Origin: Tilletia caries
Taxonomy: Eukaryota > Basidiomycota > Exobasidiomycetes > Tilletiales > Tilletiaceae
Direction: 5' to 3'
Length of the DNA: 64,000 bases
Assembly: GCA_032718865.1 (NCBI GenBank)
Contig: JALUTQ010000004.1
Location: 930,001 to 994,000 of the forward strand
Positions 37,088 through 47,611 of this stretch are shown here, piece by piece. The notes under the pieces are model-generated. The model worked only from the letters and a program-made list of their open reading frames with translations. It had not been told where the DNA came from and made no database searches. Position 1 is the stretch's first letter. The number at the start of each line of letters is the position of its first letter. The translations under genes were made by a program, and so were the position numbers.

Positions 37088-37171
37088 TGCTGTCTGTGTG
37101 ACTCGAACCTGGGACCTGAAGCCTGAAGGTGATAATCCTACGTGTTGTGCTACCGCTGGACGACGGTAGCA
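37088..37171 (-). other. tRNA-like segment 2 with pol III A and B boxes
   Basis: On the minus strand TCGTCCAGCGG resembles an A box and GGTTCGAGTCA a B box. Five of seven acceptor pairs are possible (TGCTACC with GACAGCA). An anticodon-like loop ATTATCA with U33 can be drawn, but the T stem pairs poorly and the variable region is too long. A degraded tRNA or SINE head is likely. Confidence 0.4.
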
Positions 37172-37556
37172 TTTAACCACCCAAAAGGTTTCCACCACAC
37201 ATATCTATACCATGCAAACATTTACTTGAACGACTGACCTCAACGCTTACCCACGCGCAATCTGCGCAGCACAGTTAGCTTGTACAATAGGAGTGCTCAG
37301 GAAGGCTGAAGAGTGAGCGGTTTGCTCGAGTCAAAAAAAAAAGTCAATTTCATGGAGAGACGCGTTCGAGTCGCGTCCCAGTCGCGTTAACGCAGACTTC
37401 AAATCTTTGAAGAAATGATCCAAAAAATTAAATTTATTTTAGACGCGTCTGTGCAGCGTCTCGAGTCTGCCCAACGCGTCTGAGCAGCGTTTGTGTCGCC
37501 CGAGCAGCGTCTGTGGCACGTCTCTGTCGCGTATGCAGATTTCCTGAGTGGTCAGC

Positions 37557-38400
37557 ACGGATGTGGAGTGGAAAGCAGCACAAGGCAGAAGGGCAGTTCA
37601 CGCGTGGTGGAAAACTCAATCCCAGAGCCGCCCGTTTCTACCCATCCTCGCTCATGTCCGCCCAGACCCGCTCAGACGTGTGATGCTCGGCGGGTCGATT
37701 TTGACCCGCCCAGCCACTTCCATTTCATTCCAATCCTCGCTCAATCACTCCCAGTCAATTCCAGAGCCGCTCAGAGCTGCTGAGCCAAACCAGCCAGCTT
37801 CTGAGTGGCGAAATGAAATAATTTGCCAAAAATGTTTGCATGCGTCGTGACTCGATTCCCCTAACTTTAGTTAAGGGGTTATAGGGCGGCTCCCGCCTTA
37901 CGGCCGTAAGCTTTTTGCCATTCAGGCTCGTAGTTTGGGACTTTTCTTCGCAACTACCAACACAACACACCATTCTGAATCAGTAGACCCTTGACCAAAT
38001 CTAGTCCTGCAACTTCTGGCACAGGTTTCGTGGTTGTAGCATCAGAATTGACTGATCTGTCCTTGAGCCAAAGTTTGGTTTTTCCTTACATAAGCACAGA
38101 GTGCAGAAATCTTGCATACGTAATCAGTTCATTTCGACACTCGACAGACGACAACCAACACCGCCAGCCTTTCTTCACGCTTCCATCGAAGCCCGACAAG
38201 CATCATGCGAATTGAACAATCCCCCCTCGATTTCTTTTTAACCGCTCTCTGCTCACCAAGGTTCAAGTTAATGATGCTCACCGCTGTTTTGCTTTTTCTT
38301 GCTTAACCTGATGGCTGATACCACTTACCCATACCAGTCTCTGCTTTGTTCCCATTCTGAGTCCGGCCCAGCAGTCAGCACTCCCGAATTGTGATCCAAG
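37557..38400. other. Gene-free stretch carrying palindrome copy 3
   Basis: No supportable gene. It contains repeated CAGAGCCGCYC / CCCGCTCAGAC-type short motifs (37620-37790) and the palindrome at 37897. Confidence 0.4.
37897..37910. repeat. Palindrome CTTACGGCCGTAAG, copy 3 (possible left boundary of a recombinase unit)
   Basis: Exact 14-bp palindrome followed by C, giving the same 15-mer as copies 1 and 4. Upstream reads GGGGTTATAGGGCGGC, loosely similar to GGGGTTTATGGGGTGCC upstream of copy 4. This makes a candidate same-orientation repeat pair around the Crypton region. Confidence 0.5.
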
Positions 38401-38524
38401 GTGAGCCTCGTGTTTATACGCGCATCTGCATCAGGTGCTCCGGGTTAGGTCCTTACTCACCCATTCGTTTTTCAGCTCTCTGCTCTTATGAATCCGGTCG
38501 ACGTCGTCAAGATGAGTAGACTGA

Positions 38525-38950
38525 CTTTCCTCACTCACCATGCCCCATCGGACAGCTCTCTCCCTCGACAAAGCCGCTGCCAAGGTTGCTCCCAAAGCAC
38601 ACCACCTCGTCATCTCCAACCCCGTCAACTCCACCGTGCCCATCGTCGCCGAGGTCTTCAAGTCTTTACGACCCCAAGCGGTGGGTTTTTCCCCCCGACC
38701 CCCCTCTCCTTCTTCTAACGGCTTTGACGCTTCATGAGTTAAAATGGTGCTCATCACTGCATATCTTCGTACAGTCTGTTCTGTGTCACGGGTCACCACC
38801 TTTGACATCACACGCGCCTCCACCTTCCACTTCGACATTGCCAACGTCAAGCCCGCCGAGGTCAATGTGTCCGTCGTCGGTGGCCACCTTCGGCGTCACC
38901 ATTGTGCTTCTCCTCTCTCAAGTCGCCCAGGGTTCCATACTCCAATAGTA
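38525..38950 (+). pseudogene. Malate dehydrogenase fragment, frame-broken
   Basis: Two neighbouring pieces match the central part of NAD malate dehydrogenase. The first reads KVAPKAHHLVISNPVNSTVPIVAEVFKS, then YDPKR after a one-base frame change, and ends at a donor-like GTGGGT (38681). After an intron-like gap and acceptor ACAG (38774), the second reads VTTFDITRASTF and VKPAEVNVSVVGGH, then shifts frame to FGVTIVLLLSQ. The start, NAD-binding N-terminus and catalytic C-terminus are absent. The retained intron position argues for a DNA-level duplicate rather than a retrocopy. Confidence 0.8.
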
Positions 38951-38959
38951 TGTTCAACA

Positions 38960-39012
38960 CTGGACCTGACCTGACCTGACGGCTGACCTGACCTGACCTG
39001 ACCTGATCTGAC
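38960..39012 (+). repeat. Short tandem repeat of CCTGA
   Basis: About nine pentamer units (CTGACCTGACCTGAC with slight variation) directly after the malate dehydrogenase fragment. Confidence 0.8.
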
Positions 39013-40265
39013 TTTCTTTCTGCTGTGCTCTTGCCTCTTCTATATTCCCTTACCTTCGCATCAAGCTCTGTTGGCATTCCTTTGCCCATTCGTCTCCGGT
39101 CTCAGCCTTCACCCGTCTTCTACGTCCCTTCCGTCTGCTTCCCCGGCCGCTTATGTTTCCTATCCCCTAACCTCTCCTTCTGCATTAGCCTCACGCTTTT
39201 TTCTCCTCAGTCTTTTTAATCTTATCTTCATTGCGCTCGCAGCTATTCTCCGTCTTGTTTGTCAATTGTCTCTCTCTGCGCGAAGCCATCATATGACATA
39301 TCATTCTTTGCTTTCTGCTTCCTTGGTAGATACAGCCGTGCGGGATGATTACGTGTGTGAAGTTCCTCAATCCCTTTTTCACGCAAGTTTGATCAACATT
39401 CAAAATGTTACATGGACAATGATATAGATGCTCGTAGCTACGATCGCAAGTCGCAGCCGCATGGCGAAGCAGACGAAGGGTAGCGAAGCTACCTTGAGCT
39501 TCTGCGTAGCCGTGCTGGGCTGAGATTTGGTGACCTTTCTGATACAAAAAGATTCGCGAAAAAGGGGAGGGGGAGAGGACGCCCCCAGTCACGTCTTCGC
39601 ACTTCTCTACCAGGTCATAAGGGTCTGAGGTCCACATCGAGTCTGAGGGACACCCTGGCCTCTGGGCTTCAGCCGACAGCCAGGTCACTATGGTTCCAAG
39701 GCGTAAGTTGCTGCTACTTAACTTTGTTGACTAAGTCTGTATTTAAATCCCACTCCCAGCCCCCAGCGACCTGTTATTCAACAAGGCGAAAAAGTTAGGG
39801 GAACACTCTGGTAAGGTACGCACCCAGGTCAGGAATCTGACGACTGTGCAAGCCTGTCTACCACTGTACTAAACTAGAGTTTGTACATTTAACTGACCGT
39901 TTGAAAAAATATAACCGCATGTTATTGACAGTCTTTTCCCCGAACTCTTTAGAGTTTTGGGGTGTTTCTCCGCGGACACGCACGGTCACAGAATTTCTCC
40001 GATGGGGTCACGAAGCGGACACAAGTTGTCGCAGAACGGTCACCAACTCCACAAGCATCCTCCTTTGAGCAACCAGCCCGAACCCAACCCAACGGACAGA
40101 GTAAGTACTTCACAGAACACCACTACCGAGCACTGAGTATAAGTAATCAGACACTTGTACTGACGCTGTTGATTTCCTTCTCATATTGCTCTCTCCTCCG
40201 CCCCTCGCACTTGCTGATCGTTTCTCCCTATTTCTTCTTCGCTTCGCTCCCATCTTCTCAGCACT
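39013..40265. other. Gene-free stretch
   Basis: Only short frames without family features. A tRNA-like segment (39814-39876) is the single distinct signal. Confidence 0.4.
39814..39876 (-). other. tRNA-like segment 3
   Basis: On the minus strand TAGTACAGTGG is a perfect A-box match, followed by GACAGGCTTGCACAGTC, which can form an anticodon-like arm. The B box is poor (GTCAGATTCCTG) and no full cloverleaf forms. Probably a relic like segments 1 and 2. Confidence 0.3.
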
Positions 40266-40269
40266 CACA

Positions 40270-40390
40270 GTCTACATCGCTGCTCGCAGCTCCCGTCTTG
40301 CGCCCTCGACTCTGCTCCGCGCGCGCTGTTGCGCGTCTGCCGTCGCCGGCCGCTGTTTGTTGCCGCTCCTCGGAGTTCGGACAGTGAGTC
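40270..40390 (+). other. Mitochondrial-presequence-like frame
   Basis: An exon-like open stretch after CACAG reads AARSSRLAPSTLLRARCCAS, Arg-rich without acidic residues, and ends at a GTGAGT donor (40389). It could be the displaced first exon of a mitochondrial enzyme such as the malate dehydrogenase whose fragment lies 1.7 kb upstream. No start codon is in frame and the continuation is unclear. Confidence 0.25.
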
Positions 40391-41632
40391 CCCTATTTCC
40401 CATTCATGCGCGTCGCTTCCAAGGGCAAATTACTTATGCTGACGCCTTCTCTCTTTCTCAGTGTTGTGTCGGCAATGAAGTTGGGTTTTCTGGAGGAGGG
40501 TGAGCCGCATCCATCAGAGACATCAACGAGTTTACGCGCAATGTGCTGATACGCGTTCTTACTTCTTTTTCTTCTTGCTTGTTGGATTCTTTCCCATTCA
40601 GATTTTCTGCTAATCATTCAATTCCGGTTTGCGGTGCTTGAGGAGAAAAGGGGATAGGAGAGTCTCGTCGGCAGGGGATGTTGCCAGTGGCGCAGCGCAT
40701 CCTCTGCCGCGGACAACATGGCGAAAATAGGGGGAACGTATGTCAGTTTGGAAATGGGATGTCGAGGCGAGGTAGTCTCACGATAGTCGATAACTGATAG
40801 TCGATAACTGACACTTCTCTCGTCTTTCTTTGCGCAGCTATTTCATCAATCGACGCTGGAGGCTTCAGAACGAGTTAGGATTCAGAAATATACGGGGGAT
40901 GAATGATCGAAGATTCGAAGTGAGTAATGCCATAATCCCAAAACCTTTAAAGAGACCTCAGCTGATATGCTTTTCCTTCACTCATGAAGCTACTGTTTCC
41001 TCCACCGATATCCTATTCACTATACAGGCACTTTCGTCTTAGACTTCGATGCAATACAATCCCAATAATTGTTCTTCAAGTCAATCACCCCGCGCGACGC
41101 AAGAAAGGAAAGACTCTGCACAAAGTTGCCCAACACATCTTCTGGCAATCAGCGACAGTGCGCGTAAGGAGGGACAGCCCAAAGGTCGGTGCAGGCCTAA
41201 ACGAACACACAGCCACGGGAAGAGTCAAGACAAAAAAAGCGATGGAAATGCGGGAACGAGTACGAAGGCCAGATTACATGAAACAGTCGGAGACTCGGGA
41301 GACGCAAGTGCGAGCGGACCAAATCAAAGCGGTGACGACGGGCGAAGGAGAAGAGCTTGCAAAAACAAGGCCGGATGATGGATTTGGCAGACTTGGATGG
41401 CGCAGGTCTGCGAACGTGTCGTATCGCCTCGACCACCTGGGGTATCGACTACGTCTGGGAGATGGGACCTGGATAGATAACTCAGCTGTCTGAGTGGATG
41501 CATAATGAGAGAGGGAGAGAGGGGACGATTTTTCTGGACGCTTCGAAAGGAGTTGGCGTCAGTACAGTAGTCAGTATAGCGCAGATCCCAGCAGCAATAA
41601 TGAATAGGAAATTAGGAAGACTACTCACCTTC
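40391..41632. other. Gene-free stretch
   Basis: No supportable coding region. A duplicated GATAGTCGATAACTGA (about 40781-40811) is the only small repeat noted. Confidence 0.4.
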
Positions 41633-44600
41633 TCATGGTATCGTAGCAGTTGCTGAAACAGTTGCTGAAAGCGCAGAGCGGGGAGAGTCAAGCTCGAGGT
41701 CGAGCTTGATGTCGGCTACGAATGTAGCGCGTACGTCCTTCTTGGCGAGAACGTTGTCCGAAAGAGCTCGCAGTCCCATCTTCCCCAAGGACTTGAGCTT
41801 TCGATCCACCTCAACAGCGACCTTGTCCCGGTCCGTACCGCTGCTCAGATCCTCGACCAACTCGATCACCCTGCGCCAGCGACTGAGAAGCTTGCGCGCA
41901 GCTACCGCTCCCGCATCCAGGCCAGCATCTTTCCCCTCCAATCGGTCTTTCAGAGACCTGATCAGCCCATCCCCTACATGCCATACCTGCACAAGCTGAC
42001 GCACCGATCCAACGCGCTTCGCCAGCTGCAGCAAGGAGAGGGGTGTCGAAGTAGCAGAGGGGGGGAGCAGGGGTTCGAGAGGAAGATTGAGAGGAGGGTA
42101 GGAGAGCGGGAGAAGCAGGAGGACCGGGGGCTTGAGGGACAGACGCGTTTGAGAAGGCTGCTACCGACCGAGCACTGACATCGTTGATGATAGGAACGGT
42201 TGGAACGGAGCTGCTGACAAGAGTGAAGGGCGCTGTAGGCGGCTGTCCAGTGGCCAAGTGCTGCTGTAGTCGAAAAAGTGCTGCATCAGCATCGGAGGAA
42301 GGGCCGGAGCTACCAACGAACTGAAGACCAAAGAAAGGAGGCATGTAATGTCAGAGCATCGAACATCAGGAGAGAGAACAAACCACATCAATGATCCAAT
42401 TACCTCCTCAGCTTCGAGAAGCGCGCGAGCACTCGTAGCAAGTGCCCGAAGAGTGTTGCTGCGCTGCTGCTCTGCACTGTTGTTGTTCTGCTGAAGCGCC
42501 GACACAACGAGACGGAACATATCCGAAAGGAAGGCCCGTGATTCTTCGCGCTCGATGCGCGCCTCGGTGACCGCCGCCTTGACCATCGCCGAGGTCTCCT
42601 CCTGCTTGACGCGAAGCTCAGCCAGTGCATGACCCACCGCAGGGACAAGTTGTGTGATGGTGACCTCAATAGGGCTGACTGCTGCGGACATAGCTGCTGT
42701 GAGAGCGGAGGCGAAGGTCCCGAATGCGGTAGTGTCGAAAGGTGGCATCGACCAAATAGGGAGGCCTTCGTATTGATGTCTGAGGCACGCTGCGTCTTGT
42801 AACATTACGGTCCGCAGCCACTTCAACAAGGCCAGGAAGTTCAGCGCGGCCTGGTCGGTCTCTCCGCCCGTCCGATGTCGCTCCTTGATGCTCGTCTCCG
42901 CCTCCTCGATCTCTGGCCAGAGCTGCTGCTGAAGCGCCAGTGGTGGTTCCACCAATGTGCGCGGCAGCCAATAGTCGCCTCCTCCTGCGCTGAAGCCCGC
43001 CAACGCTCGCACAGGCTGAAGCGCCACACCTGTCAAATATCGCTCTATCAGCTGATCACCTCCAGCAGTCCAACGCCCATGCTTCCGGATGCTGTCTTCC
43101 GAGCAACCACGCTCGAATGCCATTCTGGCTCCTCCTCCTCGCATCGCGTGCGTGACATTCGAAGTCGCAATGCCGAGGTCGCTGAATGCCTTCTTGAGTA
43201 CCTGAGCTTGATCATCCCATGTAACGCCGCTGCCCTCGACCGCGTCGTCCTCGCAGTCCGTCAACAGCATGAGGTGGTACCAGGAAGCACGACTGGAGAA
43301 GTTGGGAAACGGCTCCTTTCGCGTGTGCCAGCGCTCATAGAAGAAGAGAGCAAGCGCTCCCACCGGGCAGGCCTCTACGTTCTTATGCCGAGCCGCAATA
43401 CCGACCTCTTTCCGACCTTCTGTGTTGACTTTGCTGCGGGGAATGGTCACCACAAACGCTGGAATGCTTGAGGCTGTGATTGAGGCAACTATGATGGACG
43501 AACGAGGAAGGCAAAACAAAACCAAGTCAGATCATCGATCAATCATCAAGCATTCAGAGCAATGGCGACATCTGACAACACCAATGCCACGCCAGACCCA
43601 TATCCCAGTACAACCAAACCGAGGCGCACACAGTAGTCACCGTCAGACACACACAGTGCAGACTACAGGTGCACCCCGCGACCCCGCACCATCTTTGCCC
43701 TGGTTTCAGCTGACGCTCCCCCGACTGCCGTGGGCCAATACCCACATGTCGTTGTCCACCCCCTGATCTATCATCTATCCGATGACATCAAGGGGGAGGA
43801 GAAGGGGAGGACGAGGGAAGAGGGAAATGACTCACTGTGCGCGTGTAGAGTCGCGATAGCTTGGCCTTCCGTAAGTCTTCCGACCTTCCCATGATGGCAT
43901 GCTGCATCAGGAAGTCGAATCGAGCTCTCCAAGTGGAGGTGTCGCAGGCGTCGGAAGCTGAGGCGGGGTAGGCGATGGTGCTGTGCTGCTGGGAGGTGCT
44001 GTGCTGCTGGGACATTTGCCTGAGGTACCATTGACTGATCTCGAGATGCTGATCCTCCGTGTACCCGTCGTTGAGCGAGTGCTTCCAAGTGTCCTCTCCG
44101 AGCAGTTCTGAGTGCTGAACCTTGTGTCGCCGGACTGCTTTCCTGAAGGCTTTCAGCAGGGCGCCATTGCGCGGGTGAGGAAAGGTGTTGGCGCCCTTCA
44201 GGACCTGCGTCTCCCAAAGGTTGACGATAGCTTTGACATGGGTCTCCAGGCCCTCGTCGCCGATCTGTGGGTTTTTGGTGCAACACAAAGCAGCTGTGGT
44301 GACGATGCAAGCCCAAAGACACAATACCAAGTCAGCCACTCGAGCACAACACAACAATGTGATATATTGACAGCAGGATGCATCTGCCCTCACCATACCA
44401 GCTCGCTCGCACAACAGACAACAACCAGCACTCACTTCAAGTATGTGACGAGCTTTTGCTCAGACACCAGAACCTCGTCGACGTTGCTCTGCTCCCGCGC
44501 CTCACTCTCCGCGCTGCTCTCTTCGGTGTGCACCTCCATCGCATCACAGGCGTGGGCGTTCGCTGTGGCTGGAGCATTTTCGTTGGCTGCTGGTGCTGCG

Positions 44601-45698
44601 CTTGCGCTCGGGCTCGAGATCACTCTTGCTGGTGCTTGCATCGATAGCGGAGAAGGGACCTCGGCTGCAAACGACGCTCCAAGCGCTGGTTGCTGCGAGC
44701 GAATGCGGTTGAGACAGCGCCAAAACGTCTGAGAGAGAGAGATGCCGGGGTAGAAGTGAGTTGAACAAAGAAGTCAGTAGTCTGAGATGCCAGTGTCAAG
44801 CCAAGGGGACTGGACTCGCTCAACACATCGACTTACGAGAAAGCTGCTCTTACACCGGTCCCAGTTTGCTTTGGTTCCAGGAGCGAGAGTACTCTGCTTG
44901 AGGTGGAGCGCAAGATCGATCGTCTCGTTCACGAACGTTTGCGCCCCCGGTCTTGTGTCGGCGTCCAGCTGGATCGCCATCGCCCCCGCAATCTCCGCAT
45001 CGGTAGCCAGTGCACCACTAATCCGCAGCTGCTCAACTAGCTCGGGCGGCAACACACCAGGACCAGCCGCCCCGAATGTCTCCTCGCTCTCCACCTGTGG
45101 ACCAAGTCCGTCCGCTCGTTCGAACGCCGTCGAGGATTGTCTCTCTTGCTCGACCTGTGTATTGCTTCGGACACCGCTGACGTTACGACTACCTCCTGGT
45201 TCCCGGGCGAGAGAGTTTGCATCCTATGGCTTCAAAAATATCGCGAGATTAGAGGCAGAAGAACGTGATCGATCTGATGTAAGCTCTTCAGCCAGAGCTG
45301 AGTCAGGAGCTGGAGTGCATCCAAGGCTGCATCGAGTGTGAGAAAAGACGCTGTATCAGACTGTGTGCCCAGGGACTGAATCAAGCTGTGATCCAAACTC
45401 ACTTGATGCCTTGATCGTGCGTCTGCTTCCAGGAGTACAGTGTAGGCACACCTACGCCAAGCTGCTTCGCCCTGGAGGCCACAGTTCCTCCCTTCTCCTG
45501 TCCAAAACACCAGAAAACCGCCAATCGCTTTCTACTGTCGGTATATATGACTCCATCTCGTCTCCTCTTGATACCTCGTCCACCCACTGCCGTTGATGGC
45601 GCTGAGATGAGACTGCCAAGCGGAGGAGACGCGACAACCGGGACAACCGGAGGCTGCGTATCCGCCGAGGGCGCGGTGGACGGTGCATCCACGTCCAT
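41633..45698 (-). mobile_element. Crypton-type tyrosine recombinase gene, partly decayed
   Basis: The minus-strand parts follow Crypton order. An N-terminal HTH-like segment (45698-45403, RKRLAVFWCFGQEKGG and SRAKQLGVGVPTLYSW) is followed by a core-binding region (about 45190-44840, LAPGTKANWDRCKSSF; 44730-44435, TFWRCLNRIRSQQ). The catalytic part (44265-43840, LETHVKAIVNLWETQ, MGRSEDLRKAKLSRLY) continues at 43480-42400 (GRKEVGIAARHKNVEACPVG, HAMRGGGARMAFERG, HGRWTAGGDQLIERYL with the HxxR and Tyr motifs). A Gcr1-type DNA-binding domain closes it (42034-41633, SVRQLVQVWHVGDG, LLSRWRRVIELVEDL). Two splice junctions (near 44430/44265 and 43830/43480) do not match in phase. A seven-C tract (42059-42065) needs one base fewer to reach the Gcr1 frame. 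The copy is therefore probably dead, or the assembly has indels. Confidence 0.8.
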
Positions 45699-46859
45699 CA
45701 CGGCGGAGGGAGGGAGGGGAGCCGTCACTTGAATGAAGCAGACCAGTCGGGGAGTCGGGAACTTGGGTGTGTGTGTTGCAAGGAGAGAAGAGAAGAGATG
45801 GATGTACAGGAGGAAAGACGCGCTGGTTGGCAGGAAGGAAGACGCGCTCACGCGCTGCGCTCTACTAGCTCAAGGCTTTCGGCCGATACATGTACATCCT
45901 ATAGGAGCCCCCGCAGGATAACTGTCCTAGGTTCAAGGAAATCGGGTATTTCTAGCTGGTGACCGCTGTGTCCGGTAACGTGACCTCACTCTAATGTCTG
46001 TGACCATTCTCTGAAGAACGGATGGGGTTTATGGGGTGCCGGAAATCTTACGGCCGTAAGCAAATCATTAAAAGTCGACCGACGTCCTCTGAGTGAGCTC
46101 CCAGATTTTGTTAGTAAACACATCACTTTTTTACATGGGCGTGTCGCGTTTTTGAATTCGGGCCATCTAACGTCCCGGTTTGGGACGCGGTTTGTTGAGG
46201 ACGAAGGCGACTTGTCCTTGACCTCACATTTCTGACCCCCTCCGAAGTGTTGGTTCTTCACCTTCGCGACCTTCGAGGTGTGTAGAACCGTGCACAACCA
46301 CCTCATTTACCTCTCTCGAGTTGCTCACAGGTCAAAGCATCACCAGCTTCAGGTTCACTCACATCCTTTTTCAGACACAGTAAGCTCGACCAGTGGTGCA
46401 GTACAAGTTACAACTGAAGCCTTGCGTCTCTCTGCTCTCATCTGACATTTCTGCGACAATGCGATGGATTTTGTTGGTGTTCCCTGCTACCCTTCTCTTC
46501 CCCTGCTACCCTTCTCTTCCCTTGACATCTGTTGGTTCTTCACCTTCAAGATGAGATAGATACCTTTGCACGGACCTGGGGCGTTTGGGGCTTGAGAAGA
46601 GCCCCTATCTGTTGCCTTCTGCGTGCTGCCTCATGTCCTTCAACTGCCTACAGAACTCCACCACCACCATCACCGTCCCTCTGGTCTCTGCTGTACGTCG
46701 ACCAAAAGCTATACTGACCGCACTCACTGAGTCACCACTCACCACCTCCTCTGTCCCGCGCGCACACACAGGCGTCCACACTGATCGTCGGCGGCTGCAC
46801 CACGCCTTTCCCTGGACAGCGGTCGCGCGTCGCTGCGTACATTGGCCAACAGCCTACTA
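45699..46859. other. Crypton upstream flank with palindrome copy 4 and short duplications
   Basis: No supportable gene. It holds the palindrome (46047-46060), a doubled CCCTGCTACCCTTCTCTTCC (about 46481-46520), and TGTTGGTTCTTCACCTTC present twice (about 46247 and 46529). Confidence 0.4.
46047..46060. repeat. Palindrome CTTACGGCCGTAAG, copy 4 (possible right boundary of a recombinase unit)
   Basis: Exact copy about 350 bp upstream of the Crypton start codon, which reads away from it toward copy 3. Confidence 0.5.
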
Positions 46860-47445
46860 CGCACTCTCAGTGTGACCAGCACGCCCTTTCAAAGCTCTTC
46901 ACAGGATCAAAGCGCCATCTCAGCCCAACGCAACGTCAAGACCAGCCATCAGAGCATGCATGGCAGCCAGCTGCAACATACCGCCGGCATCAACCACGGT
47001 GACCTCGAGATCTTCAACATTGCTCTCGGTGCCCTCAGCCTCGAACCCTTCAGCTCGTCACCGCCCAGGTTTAGCGACAAATGGCTGCCCTCTTACAACC
47101 TCCAGTGGGGAATTGGTGACCTCATCGCTGGTATCACCGTCGCACTACTCTTGGTCTCTCAATCTATGTGCTACGCTCAGCTCTTGCAGCCCGTGAGTTA
47201 AGGACAGAGTGCCGGTTCCTTCGTCAGGTTACAACAATCTGATCTTTTCCCTCTTTGCTTCCACATTCGTCGTTGTCATGATCTCAGCCCTCTTCGCCAC
47301 TTCCAAGGATGTCACCATCGGCCCCGTCGCAGTCATGTCTCTCCAAACCGGGCAAGCTATCACCAAGGTCCTCGCTAGACATCCCGCAGAGTGGAGGCCC
47401 GATCATATCGCCTCCGCCATCGCTTTCCTCTGCGGTGCCATCTAG
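46860..47445 (+). pseudogene. Sulfate permease (SulP family) N-terminal fragment
   Basis: About 200 codons resemble the beginning of SulP anion transporters: DKWLPSYNLQWGIGDLIAGITVALLLVSQSMCYAQL, then after a broken junction with GTGAGT and no clear acceptor, ATSKDVTIGPVAVMSLQTGQAITKVL and HIASAIAFLCGAI before a stop at 47443. The remaining roughly ten membrane helices and the STAS domain are absent. No ATG begins the frame (the upstream open stretch starts at TTG). A truncated relic of a DNA-level copy. Confidence 0.85.
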
Positions 47446-47611
47446 GAGCGTATGGCACCGGCTGTACTCGTCGTACATCCGTGATTGAGGAGATTGATGT
47501 AGCAGCGGAATGGATCATCGCCTGAAAGGGGTCATGAGAATGAAGAACTGAGAGGTCATGAGGCAGGAGGAAAACCGCCAAGAGTGGTGTAAAGAGAGAC
47601 CAAGGTTAGAA

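Larger units (their letters stand above)
36412..37556. repeat. Outer imperfect inverted-repeat unit rich in GTCGCGTCTG-type motifs
   Basis: The left arm (about 36412-36470, TCAGGAAACCTGCAGACGCG followed by repeated GACGCGACTCA) is matched in reverse by a right arm at about 37440-37556 (repeats of GCAGCGTCTG ending ATGCAGATTTCCTGAGTGG). The match is imperfect and the arms differ in repeat number. It encloses the perfect 69-bp inverted repeats of the inner element. Related GAGTCGCGTCCCAGTCGCG motifs occur at about 37366-37388. Probably a degenerate non-autonomous transposon. Confidence 0.5.

Noticed and set aside
36712..37171. Functional tRNA genes
   Set aside because: A/B boxes are present but acceptor and T stems do not pair adequately, so they are reported only as tRNA-like segments.
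40984..41493. 169-codon + frame upstream of the Crypton
   Set aside because: No ATG in a sensible context, no motif, and a competing frame of similar quality in the same place.
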